64,000 nt of DNA, from positions 261,905 to 325,904 of the forward strand of contig NZ_DLHN01000017.1 of assembly GCF_002483235.1 (NCBI RefSeq), read 5' to 3'. This DNA comes from Pedobacter glucosidilyticus. GTDB lineage: Bacteria > Bacteroidota > Bacteroidia > Sphingobacteriales > Sphingobacteriaceae. Numbering within the stretch: position 1 is the first letter of the stretch; every line of letters begins with the position of its first letter. A program made the position numbers and the translations under genes. Under the pieces are notes generated by a model that was not told where the DNA came from, ran no database searches, and saw nothing but the letters and a program-made list of their open reading frames with translations. Positions 36,628 through 45,267 of this stretch are shown here, in pieces.

Positions 36628-36666
36628 AATTATTGATAATTTTGCAACCGCAAAACGGATTGAATA

Positions 36667-37215
36667 GTGAAAAAGAAACTGAAAAGAAGTTATCGCGTTG
36701 CTAAATATGTTGTTTATAAACAAACCATTATAGACCCTATTGACCATTTCTGGACATTTATTGGTGCCTTTTTAGGTATTGCTACCATAGGTTTTTTCCA
36801 TAGCCAAAGGTTTGATAATTTAGATAATGTTTTCCTGATAGGCTCTTTTGGCGCCTCGGCTGTATTGGTTTTTGGAGCAACCAATAGTCCTTTAGCACAG
36901 CCCAGAAATCTGGTAGGTGGGCATTTACTATCGGCCATTATAGGCGTAATTGTTTATAAATTTTTACCAGATCAAATCTGGATTTCAGCAGCTCTAGCTG
37001 TAGCCCTATCCATTGTTGCCATGCAAATAACGATAACCATGCACCCGCCTGGCGGAGCAACAGCCTTAATAGCTGTTATTGGTTCAGAAAAAATAAAAAA
37101 CCTTGGCTTTAGCTATGTTATCTCTCCGGTTTTAAGCGGTATCATCATTTTATTGTTGATAGCTTTGGTGGTTAATAATATCCCAAAAGGAAGAAACTAC
37201 CCTTATAAAGGATAA
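36667..37215 (+). CDS. HPP family membrane protein
   Basis: The 182-residue protein has about five transmembrane segments and the defining motif MHPPGGATALIAVIG (about 124-138). HPP proteins are linked to nitrite transport in chloroplasts and cyanobacteria, but their bacterial substrates are largely unknown. The start is GTG at 36667, since no earlier in-frame ATG exists. A TAATTTTG promoter-like octamer at 36637-36644 precedes it. Its stop is 2 bases from the pepT stop on the other strand. Confidence 0.87.
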   Translation: MKKKLKRSYRVAKYVVYKQTIIDPIDHFWTFIGAFLGIATIGFFHSQRFDNLDNVFLIGSFGASAVLVFGATNSPLAQPRNLVGGHLLSAIIGVIVYKFLPDQIWISAALAVALSIVAMQITITMHPPGGATALIAVIGSEKIKNLGFSYVISPVLSGIIILLLIALVVNNIPKGRNYPYKG

Positions 37216-37217
37216 TT

Positions 37218-38456
37218 TCAAGCTTTTTCTTCCCAAATAAGTGCCAGATGAATGATGGTTCTTACTGCCGCTTCCATATCTTGAACGCTAACCCATTCTT
37301 GTTTGCTATGGAAAGCATGTTCGCCCGCAAAAATATTTGGGCAAGGCAAACCCATAAAAGATAAACGAGAACCATCTGTACCCCCTCTAATGCTTTGAGC
37401 TTTTGGTTTAATTCCTGCTCTCTCAATAGCTTCTAGCGCATAGTTGGCCACTTTTGGGTATTGCGCAATAATATTTTTCATGTTGCGATATTGCTCTTTT
37501 ACCGTAAAAGTCGCTTTAGCAGAAGGATAGTTTTCTAATACTTTTAAAGAGATTTTCTTCACCAATTCTTCATGGGTTAGCAACATAGCATCATCAAAAT
37601 CTCGGATGATAAATTCTATCACAGCTTCTTCAACTTCGCCTTTTATAACTACCGGATGCACAAAACCTTGTTTTCCGCTGGTGTGCTCTGGCGATAAGTC
37701 TTTAGGCAATGCCGCTACTATTTCGGCAGCTATCTTAATGGCACTTTCCATCTTATTTTTTGCAAAACCTGGATGAGCGCTTACGCCTTGGATATGAACT
37801 GTCATACCATCGGCAGAGAAAGTTTCATCTTCAAAAGAACCCAAGGTTTCGCCATCAATGGTATAACCAAAATCAGCTTTAAGCTTAGCCAAATTTACAT
37901 GGTCTACTCCTCTACCAATTTCTTCATCGGGGGTAAATAAAACCTTAATTTCACCATGTTTAAGTTCAGGATGATTTACCAAAAAGTTAACTGCATCCAT
38001 AATTTCAGCAAGGCCGGCTTTATTATCGGCACCTAACAAAGTTTTTCCGCTAGCAGTGATGATATCATTCCCAATTTGTTGAGCTAAATCGGGATGTTCT
38101 GTCACTTTTAACACAACCGATGGGTCATCTGGTAAAATAATATCCTCACCTTGATAATTTTTATGAATAATAGGTTTTACATTTTCGCCAGAGCAATCCG
38201 GAGAAGTATCCATGTGCGAGCAAAAAAATATAACCGGCACTTGCTTATGAGTATTAGCAGGGATACTGGCATATACATAGCCATTTTCATCCATTTCAGC
38301 ATCCCGAAGGCCTATTTCTAATAATTCTTTAACTAATAAACTCCCTAAATTCTTTTGTTTTGCAGTAGATGGTACAGTTTGGGAAGAAGGGTCAGACTGT
38401 GTATCTATTTGAGCATATCTCAAGAATCGCTCTACAACTTGATAGCGTATATCCAT
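37218..38456 (-). CDS. pepT: Peptidase T (tripeptide aminopeptidase)
   Basis: The 412-residue M20-family metalloenzyme has two-zinc ligands in FFCSHMDTSPD (H, D), GADNKAGLAEI (D), TPDEEIGRG (E, E) and TIDGETLG (D). The catalytic dimerisation insert has GVSAHPGFAKNKMESA. The length matches PepT of other bacteria. It removes the N-terminal residue from tripeptides in the cytoplasm. It is convergent with the HPP gene with no room for a terminator between them. Confidence 0.96.
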   Translation of the reverse strand: MDIRYQVVERFLRYAQIDTQSDPSSQTVPSTAKQKNLGSLLVKELLEIGLRDAEMDENGYVYASIPANTHKQVPVIFFCSHMDTSPDCSGENVKPIIHKNYQGEDIILPDDPSVVLKVTEHPDLAQQIGNDIITASGKTLLGADNKAGLAEIMDAVNFLVNHPELKHGEIKVLFTPDEEIGRGVDHVNLAKLKADFGYTIDGETLGSFEDETFSADGMTVHIQGVSAHPGFAKNKMESAIKIAAEIVAALPKDLSPEHTSGKQGFVHPVVIKGEVEEAVIEFIIRDFDDAMLLTHEELVKKISLKVLENYPSAKATFTVKEQYRNMKNIIAQYPKVANYALEAIERAGIKPKAQSIRGGTDGSRLSFMGLPCPNIFAGEHAFHSKQEWVSVQDMEAAVRTIIHLALIWEEKA

Positions 38457-38573
38457 TTTAATGATTAATATTTTGATAAGCCAATTTTTTGCAATATTTT
38501 TAACCTGATTGCAGAAAGCCTTATATCTGGTTTAAATTGCATAAAAGTATGATTTAAGATTCAAAACAATACT

Positions 38574-39359
38574 TTGAAAAAGATATTAACAATCATTTTA
38601 CTTCTAAGTTCATTTTCTGGCTTCTCTCAATCTAGTTTTTACAGGTTTGGGTTTGGTGTACAAGGTGGAGTTACTACAGCTTATACAGGTCTTAGCTATG
38701 AGGGTGCTCCTGTACAAAGCAATCCAAATGCTGAAAAAAGCTTGGGAACTAATAAATCTATATTTTACGGAGTTTCTGCTGATTATTATATTACCCCTTT
38801 TCTTTCTGCCGGATTAGAATACAATATGGTGGAACTTAAAGATGGTCCAGACCAATATAAAAGGCAATTTGTTTCTAATTTCTCTAATATAGAAATAAGA
38901 GGAAATGTAGCTGCTGGACAGTTTTTAGATAATAATTATGCTTTTAACCCATTTATTTATGCTTTAAGAAATTTAAACCTTTCACTGGGTTTAGGTATTA
39001 TAAGTGGTAAAAACAATGTTCTTCCTTATGATCCAAGTTTAGATAATAGAGCAAACGGAGGATTAAATACTCAATTACCTTTTAGTAGACAACATCCTAA
39101 TGATATAGGTAAAAGTGAATTTAGCACCGTTTTTAACATCCCAACAACCATAGGTTATAGATTAAACCTCTACAATGCTTATGACGAAGCATTTATTCAA
39201 TTAGGTATCAATTATAAAATGGTTTTTACATTTTCTGATGATATTGATGGTTACAACGATAATCCTGCCGTTTTCCAAAATAATTCTAAAGACGTATATA
39301 CAAGCTTAGGAATATCTATTAAATACCTTTTTGGTTCTAAAGGTATATTTTACAAATAA
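38574..39359 (+). CDS. Outer-membrane beta-barrel protein, function unknown
   Basis: The 261-residue protein starts from TTG at 38574, preceded by no useful ATG, with a signal peptide MKKILTIILLLSSFSGFSQ. The rest is a barrel of alternating polar/hydrophobic strands with aromatic edges, ending YLFGSKGIFYK. It resembles the outer membrane beta-barrel family. No ligand is known. Two small genes follow within 10 bases each and may be co-transcribed. Confidence 0.75.
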   Translation: MKKILTIILLLSSFSGFSQSSFYRFGFGVQGGVTTAYTGLSYEGAPVQSNPNAEKSLGTNKSIFYGVSADYYITPFLSAGLEYNMVELKDGPDQYKRQFVSNFSNIEIRGNVAAGQFLDNNYAFNPFIYALRNLNLSLGLGIISGKNNVLPYDPSLDNRANGGLNTQLPFSRQHPNDIGKSEFSTVFNIPTTIGYRLNLYNAYDEAFIQLGINYKMVFTFSDDIDGYNDNPAVFQNNSKDVYTSLGISIKYLFGSKGIFYK

Positions 39360-39364
39360 TTTTC

Positions 39365-39718
39365 ATGAATATTGAAAGCTTAAGAAATTATTGTCTTCAC
39401 AAAAAAGGAGTAACAGAATCTTTTCCTTTTGGGGATGATACTTTGGTTTTTAAAATAGCAGATAAAATATTCTTATTAGCCGGTTTAACAGCTCCTATCA
39501 GTTTTAACGTAAAATGCGAACCTGAAAAGGCCATCCAACTAAGAGAATCTTTTACTGAGGTTGTACCCGGTTACCACATGAATAAAAAACACTGGAATAC
39601 CGTTTATTATAACGGTAGCCTTTCTGATAAACAACTTACAGAAATGATAGACCATTCCTACGAATTGGTTTTGAAAAGTTTACCCAAAAAACAACAAGAA
39701 GAAATTTATAATCTTTAA
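39365..39718 (+). CDS. MmcQ/YjbR family protein
   Basis: The 117-residue protein matches MmcQ/YjbR. It has RNYCLHKKGVTESFPFGDD at the N-terminus, SFNVKCEPEKAIQLRE and MNKKHWNTVYY, then the C-terminal SYELVLKSLPKK. The fold is a double-wing DNA-binding-like domain (CyaY-like), but the function is unproven. It lies 5 bases after the barrel gene and 8 before the rhomboid gene. Confidence 0.9.
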   Translation: MNIESLRNYCLHKKGVTESFPFGDDTLVFKIADKIFLLAGLTAPISFNVKCEPEKAIQLRESFTEVVPGYHMNKKHWNTVYYNGSLSDKQLTEMIDHSYELVLKSLPKKQQEEIYNL

Positions 39719-39726
39719 TTTACAGC

Positions 39727-40350
39727 ATGCTAGATATATTAAATGAAACGCCTGTAGCGGCCATTATATTTATTTTTACCATAGTTACCAGTATTTATGC
39801 TTTTAATAACGATGCGCTTTATGGTAAGTTTATGCTTCATCCATATAGCGTTGCAAAAGGAAAGAATTTATACCAACTTATTAGCAGTGGTTTTATTCAT
39901 AAAGATTGGTCGCACCTGATATTTAACATGCTTTCTTATTATTTCTTTGCATTTAACCTAGAAAAAATAATTGGGCATTGGCAATTTGGCTTGCTTTATA
40001 TGGTGAGTTTAATTTTGAGCGATTTACCTACTGTACAAAGACATAAAGACCATTTTTGGTACAATAGCTTAGGCGCATCTGGTGCAGTTTGTGCAGTGGT
40101 TTTTAGTTTTATCGTTTTTGCTCCGCTTACCAAGATGATTATTTTCCCGCTGCCCATCCCAATACCAGCAGTTATTTACGGTTTCTTATTCTTGATTTAT
40201 ACCTCCTATGCAGGTAGAAGGTCTAATGATGGCATCAACCACGATGCCCATTTTTATGGCGCTATAACCGGAGTTTTAATTACCATTATCTTATACCCAA
40301 GAGCTATTGGGCATTTTATAAATAGCATTTCGGCTGGTTTAGCATCTTAA
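39727..40350 (+). CDS. Rhomboid family intramembrane serine protease
   Basis: The 207-residue membrane protein has about six transmembrane segments. The conserved HLIFNMLSYYFFA carries the helix-2 H-x3-N pattern. The nucleophile Ser is in GASGAVCAVVFS (helix 4), and the catalytic His is in HDAHFYGAITG (helix 6). It should cleave substrates inside the inner membrane. Its 3' end overlaps the last 4 bases of the convergent gene. Confidence 0.92.
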   Translation: MLDILNETPVAAIIFIFTIVTSIYAFNNDALYGKFMLHPYSVAKGKNLYQLISSGFIHKDWSHLIFNMLSYYFFAFNLEKIIGHWQFGLLYMVSLILSDLPTVQRHKDHFWYNSLGASGAVCAVVFSFIVFAPLTKMIIFPLPIPIPAVIYGFLFLIYTSYAGRRSNDGINHDAHFYGAITGVLITIILYPRAIGHFINSISAGLAS

Positions 40351-41075
40351 GTGAGTAAATAATAACTTGCTGCAGCAGCACTTAATTGCATGGTAAGATT
40401 ATCCAGACCGTGGCTACTAAATGCCTCAACCAATGTGGCTACAAAAGCACAAACCATAGCATAAACAATTGCACTTTGTAGTTGATATCCATAAAAGCGG
40501 TATATCAAAAAACAAATAAGGGCACTTATTATAAAAATAGCTAAAGAACCTTCATAAGTTCTTGTAGCTTTTACACCAAATAAAGTGGGTACTTGGTAAG
40601 GATGTTTGCCCCATTTAGAGCCTACAGGTTCGCCAATAGCATCGCCCCAGCCACCTACCAAATACCCTAAAAATGCAAAACCCGGAAAAAACAAATTGCT
40701 TAAAACGCCGCCAATAGCTGTAGCAAATAAAGGTATGAGGATAAATTTATTGGCATGAGGTTCGTCTTTCTCTCGGGCTAAAGCCAAATAGAAAAAACTA
40801 TTCTGACCCTTTAAAACGGCAAATATCACCCAAAGGGAAACGATAAGCCCCATTAAAACCGCTGCTGGCAAACCATATAAAACTTGTAAAACGGCTGCCG
40901 CAGTAAAAATGAGAAAATGGTATATTTTACGTGAATAGGCTGTTTTGATCTTGAACTTAGCTTTAAGTACAGATACCAATAAAACAGCTAAAGCAACATA
41001 AGCTAACAGGTATAATCCTAAATGGGAGATTAAATCTAATGATGGGATAAATTTTTCTAAATCTGGTACATTCAT
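40347..41075 (-). CDS. Diacylglycerol/polyprenol kinase-like membrane protein (DGK1/VTE5 type)
   Basis: The 242-residue protein has about seven transmembrane segments, with SRKIYHF at about 48-54 and the nucleotide-binding-like GDAIGEPVGSKWGKH (about 141-155), followed by ATRTYEGSLAIF. These match the SEC59/DGK1/VTE5 family, CTP-dependent lipid or phytol kinases. The bacterial substrate could be a polyprenol or diacylglycerol. It ends 4 bases inside the rhomboid gene on the other strand. Confidence 0.75.
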   Translation of the reverse strand: MNVPDLEKFIPSLDLISHLGLYLLAYVALAVLLVSVLKAKFKIKTAYSRKIYHFLIFTAAAVLQVLYGLPAAVLMGLIVSLWVIFAVLKGQNSFFYLALAREKDEPHANKFILIPLFATAIGGVLSNLFFPGFAFLGYLVGGWGDAIGEPVGSKWGKHPYQVPTLFGVKATRTYEGSLAIFIISALICFLIYRFYGYQLQSAIVYAMVCAFVATLVEAFSSHGLDNLTMQLSAAAASYYLLT

Positions 41076-41113
41076 AAATAGGCTATACCGATAAAGATAG
41101 AAATTATAGCTTG

Positions 41114-42100
41114 CTATTTTGATAAATTAATCTCTTCTGCCTTTATAAGCTCTTCATTTTCATTAAAAAGATAACTTACTGGCCTTTCGGGGTTTTTAAT
41201 AATTTCGAGTAAAAGAAAATTCCAACGCTTCCAAAAATTCTCTAAAACTTGGCCATACGTTTTGTTGTTCCATAAATCAAAAACTGGCTTTGCCTGCATA
41301 CCTCTTAAAGGCATCGCTTCAATATGGAACTCTTCTTGTACAGGCATAATGTGGTATTCTGGCAACCTGTTAAACAAGTATGCCGAATAAAAAACTTTGG
41401 CACATAACTCTTCAAACTGAATGGGATGCAACTTAGCTCCCGCAATTTTCTCCCAAAGCTCTTCATGATATTTTTTATTGGCACCATTATCCTGCAAACA
41501 AAGGATGATGCCAAAATCTTGCATCCTTAAAGAAAAAGTAAGCGTATTGATTTCATCACGATAAGAAAACTCTTCTTCAGCATTATCTACTTCGCATATC
41601 CAGATACTCCAAGGTTTAAAACCATCCAATTTAACAGGTTTAATAACCGCTTGTAACATGCTATGCAGCATGCTAAATTTATGAATAAGCCCTTGCGACA
41701 TGTGAAACTGCTCTCCACTAGCATGCTGCTGCTTAACGGCAATTTGTAATTCCTTAAAAATTACGCCATATACGGTTTTGGTAACCCATAAAAAAAGTTG
41801 TTGCTCATCTAAAGTAGAAACTGCTTTATATCCTTGTAAAAAGGCGTTTTCAATGGTACTTTCTAACTTTCCAAAAGCTTCAGCCGTTTTAACACTACAC
41901 GGAATTTTAATATCAGCGTAGCTTACCATACTTTCATCTAAAAGCTTAAATGGTCTTTCATCTAGTTTGTACTTACTAACAAGCCAAGGCGCAAAAACAT
42001 TTAAGGTTTCTTCTGTTGAGTTGAGTTTATCGCCGCTAAGGAAACAAACAGAAGACTCAAATCGCATTCTTTGGAAAGGTTGGTACAATTGCTCTTGCAT
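41114..42100 (-). CDS. Unknown cytoplasmic protein
   Basis: From the ATG at 42100 the product is 328 residues. A GTG at 42121 would add seven residues and is less likely. It lacks signal peptide, transmembrane or clear domain motifs. It has Trp/Tyr-rich stretches such as FKPWSIWICEVDNAEEEF and LENFWKRWNFLLLEII, and a C-terminal acidic tail. I do not recognise the family. It is 38 bases upstream of the lipid-kinase-like gene on the same strand. Confidence 0.6.
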   Translation of the reverse strand: MQEQLYQPFQRMRFESSVCFLSGDKLNSTEETLNVFAPWLVSKYKLDERPFKLLDESMVSYADIKIPCSVKTAEAFGKLESTIENAFLQGYKAVSTLDEQQLFLWVTKTVYGVIFKELQIAVKQQHASGEQFHMSQGLIHKFSMLHSMLQAVIKPVKLDGFKPWSIWICEVDNAEEEFSYRDEINTLTFSLRMQDFGIILCLQDNGANKKYHEELWEKIAGAKLHPIQFEELCAKVFYSAYLFNRLPEYHIMPVQEEFHIEAMPLRGMQAKPVFDLWNNKTYGQVLENFWKRWNFLLLEIIKNPERPVSYLFNENEELIKAEEINLSK

Positions 42101-42214
42101 GCTTGCAAAAATACAAAGCACACTTTAATTAACACTTACCCATACTAATTATTACAAAAAGCTGTTTTTTATTCATCAGCTGTTGATATAGAATGGCTAT
42201 TTTTGCGATAAATT

Positions 42215-43402
42215 TTGCGGGTTTTGGAGGTACAGGAACAAAAATCAATTTACACATTACAATTTTCATTAGTTTGCCTAAGCTCTTTTCTCTTCTCGGC
42301 CAGCTTTAATATGCTTTTACCAGAACTACCCTCTTATTTAAGTAGCCTAGGCGGAGCAGAGTATAAAGGTTTAATCATAGCTTTATTTACCTTAACAGCC
42401 GGAATTTCAAGACCTTTTAGCGGAAAATTAACAGATAAAATTGGTAGAATCCCTATTATGGCGGTGGGTTCTTTGGTTTGTTTCGTTTGTGGATTTTTAT
42501 ATCCTATTTTAACCAGCGTTGCCGGATTTTTATTTCTCAGATTGATACACGGCTTTTCTACAGGTTTTAAACCCACAGCAACAGCAGCTTACGTGGCAGA
42601 TTTAGTTCCATCAACCCGATGGGGAGAAGCAATGGGCATACACGGCTTGGCTTTTAGCACTGGTATGGCTATAGGACCGGCTATTGGAAGTGCCATAACA
42701 TTATATTATTCTATTAATATCCTTTTTTATTGCTCTTCTCTATTTGCATTGCTTTCCATCGTGATTTTGTTTAACATGAAAGAAACTTTAGCCACTAAAG
42801 AACCTTTCAAGTGGAATTTCATGACCATCAATAAATCAGAAATTATCAATAAACAAGCCATGCCTGTATTTTGGGTTACGCTTTTTAGTTATGTAAGCTA
42901 TGGCGCTTTGATAACGCTTGTCCCCGATTGGAGCGGACATATCGGTATTGAAAACAAAGGTCTGTTTTTTATGGTTTTTACCATTGCATCTTTATTAATG
43001 AGGTTTATTGCGGGTAAAGTTTCTGACCAATACGGACGAAAACCCGTCTTAAGAGTTTCTATCATCTTACTTTGTATAGCCCTCACTTGGCTCGCCACTT
43101 GGCAAACTACAATGGGTTTCATTACAGGTTCTATCATTTACGGAATGGCAACAGGCATGTTCTCGCCTGCTATTTCTGCATGGGCTATTGATTTAAGTGA
43201 TGATGATAAACGCGGAAAATCTGTAGCCACCATGTATATTGCCTTAGAAGCGGGCATTGGCTTGGGTGCTTTTTTTGCCGGCTGGTTTTTTAGAGACATC
43301 ATCACTAGAGTTCCTTTAGTATTTTATGGTGCTGCTTTTTGTAATTTCTTAGCCCTAGCTTATTTATGGACTTATATGAAAAAAGAGCGTAAAGCAATCT
43401 AA
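42215..43402 (+). CDS. Major facilitator superfamily transporter
   Basis: The 395-residue protein has twelve transmembrane segments. The MFS loop-2 signature is GKLTDKIGRIP (about 70-80), and the loop-8 copy is GKVSDQYGRKP. It resembles drug-efflux-type MFS proteins (DHA1-like), but the substrate is unknown. No ATG precedes the first helix in this frame. TTG at 42215 or TTG at 42224 are the candidate starts, and a GGAGG at 42226-42230 is downstream of both, so the start is uncertain by a few codons. Confidence 0.88.
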   Translation: MRVLEVQEQKSIYTLQFSLVCLSSFLFSASFNMLLPELPSYLSSLGGAEYKGLIIALFTLTAGISRPFSGKLTDKIGRIPIMAVGSLVCFVCGFLYPILTSVAGFLFLRLIHGFSTGFKPTATAAYVADLVPSTRWGEAMGIHGLAFSTGMAIGPAIGSAITLYYSINILFYCSSLFALLSIVILFNMKETLATKEPFKWNFMTINKSEIINKQAMPVFWVTLFSYVSYGALITLVPDWSGHIGIENKGLFFMVFTIASLLMRFIAGKVSDQYGRKPVLRVSIILLCIALTWLATWQTTMGFITGSIIYGMATGMFSPAISAWAIDLSDDDKRGKSVATMYIALEAGIGLGAFFAGWFFRDIITRVPLVFYGAAFCNFLALAYLWTYMKKERKAI

Positions 43403-43459
43403 AAGGCTTAATTTTCGTTATCAGTTTAGAATCCAAATCAGCAAAAATAATTTAAGGCT

Positions 43460-43467
43460 TATATTTG
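43460..43467 (+). promoter_or_regulatory. Putative -7 element of the GH3 gene
   Basis: TATATTTG is an exact TAnnTTTG match, 43 bases before the ATG at 43510. A clear TTG -33 partner at the right distance was not seen. Confidence 0.45.
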
Positions 43468-43509
43468 TTCATTGTCAAATCAAAAAAAATCTTTAAGCAA
43501 AATACATAC

Positions 43510-45222
43510 ATGAAGAAAATAATATGTTTAATTGGCTTAGCGCTGAGTTTTTCTTTACTACAAGCACAAACTAAAGTCCCTTATATCAGTACTGTAAATG
43601 CTACCAACCGTTGGGTAGATTCTGTCTTTAAAAAGCTTAACAGAAATGAAAGAATTGGTCAGTTATTTATGGTAAGGGCGCATACCAATCTAGGGCAAGC
43701 TTATTCAGATTCTGTTGCTAAAGTTATAGCCAAACAACATTTGGGAGGTGTTGTTTTTTTTCAAGGTGGGCCAAAAAGACAATCCATATTAACCAATCAG
43801 TATCAAAGCTTATATAAAAAAGTGCCATTAATGATAGCTCAAGATGCCGAGTGGGGTTTAGGAATGCGCTTAGATAGCACTTTATCTTACCCTTATCAAA
43901 TGACATTGGGTGCTATTCAAAACAATAATCTGATTTACAAGATGGGACAAATGGTAGCTAAAGATTTAAAACGCTTGGGTGTACATATCAATTTTGCTCC
44001 GGTTATGGATGTTAATAATAATCCAAGAAATCCTGTCATCAACTACCGTTCTTTTGGCGAAAATAAATATAACGTTGCCGATAAAAGCATCGCCTATATG
44101 AAGGGTATGCAAGATACTGGTTTATTTACAACCGCTAAACATTTCCCCGGTCATGGCGATACTGATGTTGATTCTCATTACGATTTACCACAACTTCCTT
44201 TTAATAGAGAAAGGTTAGACTCATTAGAAATGTATCCATTTAAACAAGCTATTGCAGCAGGTTTAAACGGTGTAATGGTAGCACACATGAGCATCCCTGC
44301 ATTAGACAATACTAAAAACCTACCCTCAACACTTTCTAAACCCATTATTACCAACTTACTTAAAAAAGACTTAAACTTTAAAGGATTGGTTTTTTCTGAT
44401 GCCATGGACATGAAAGGCGTAGTTAAATTTTTCCCTAATGGCGAGGCTGATGTTAAAGCTATTTTAGCTGGTTTAGATGTGATAGAACTCTCCCAAAACT
44501 CAGAGAATGCTATTCATCTCATCCGTAAAGCTATTAGAAAACATCAGTTAACTTGGGATGAAATTGACCAAAAAGTGAAACGCATTTTGGCTGCTAAATA
44601 TTGGATGAACTTACACCAGTACCAAGCTATAGACACTATAAAACTTGTTGAAGATTTAAATAGAACAGAATCTAAAGTTTTGATACAAGAATTAACAGAT
44701 GCTGCCGTAACTGTGCTAAAAGGTTCTGAAAACTTCCCTATCGCAACAGATTTTGTTAGAAAAATGGCTATCCTTAGTATTGGACCAAAAGACCCAACAA
44801 CTTTTTCAGAAACTATTAAACGCTTTTTTCCTGATGCTACTTTATTCATCATCCCAAAAGATATCAGTTTAAAAGAATTAGAAACCGTTAAAACAGAAAT
44901 AGCAAAATTTGGACAAGTGATAATGGCTATACATGATACCAGGTTACGCCCGGCTGGTACTTTAGATTATCAAAATAATTTAAAGCTTTTTATTGCCGAT
45001 ATGACTAAATTTAAACCTATTACCGCAGTTTTTGCAAACCCATATACGCTAGCTGGTTTACCCGGTATCGAGCAATCTAAAGCTTTACTTGTAGGCTATC
45101 AAAATAGTAAAGAAATGCAATCATCTGCCGCAAGGGTAATTTTAGGAAAGTTAAATGCCAAAGGAAAATTGCCTGTAACTATAAATGCTTACTACAAATT
45201 TGGTGCTGGCGAGGTAAAATAA
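43510..45222 (+). CDS. Glycoside hydrolase family 3 protein (NagZ-like beta-N-acetylhexosaminidase)
   Basis: The ATG at 43510 starts a signal peptide (MKKIICLIGLALSFSLLQAQ), giving 570 residues. A TTG frame from 43465 puts extra residues before the signal and is not used. The NagZ motif KHFPGHGDTDVDSHYDLP (His/Asp general acid-base pair) and the nucleophile segment VFSDAMDMKG identify GH3. The C-terminal 220 residues form the alpha/beta sandwich domain. Many Bacteroidota homologues carry an added beta-lactamase-like domain that is absent here. It should remove N-acetylglucosamine from peptidoglycan fragments in the periplasm. Confidence 0.93.
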   Translation: MKKIICLIGLALSFSLLQAQTKVPYISTVNATNRWVDSVFKKLNRNERIGQLFMVRAHTNLGQAYSDSVAKVIAKQHLGGVVFFQGGPKRQSILTNQYQSLYKKVPLMIAQDAEWGLGMRLDSTLSYPYQMTLGAIQNNNLIYKMGQMVAKDLKRLGVHINFAPVMDVNNNPRNPVINYRSFGENKYNVADKSIAYMKGMQDTGLFTTAKHFPGHGDTDVDSHYDLPQLPFNRERLDSLEMYPFKQAIAAGLNGVMVAHMSIPALDNTKNLPSTLSKPIITNLLKKDLNFKGLVFSDAMDMKGVVKFFPNGEADVKAILAGLDVIELSQNSENAIHLIRKAIRKHQLTWDEIDQKVKRILAAKYWMNLHQYQAIDTIKLVEDLNRTESKVLIQELTDAAVTVLKGSENFPIATDFVRKMAILSIGPKDPTTFSETIKRFFPDATLFIIPKDISLKELETVKTEIAKFGQVIMAIHDTRLRPAGTLDYQNNLKLFIADMTKFKPITAVFANPYTLAGLPGIEQSKALLVGYQNSKEMQSSAARVILGKLNAKGKLPVTINAYYKFGAGEVK

Positions 45223-45267
45223 AACCCAAAGCAAACATTTTGGCTTGGTTTTAATTCTTCTATACAA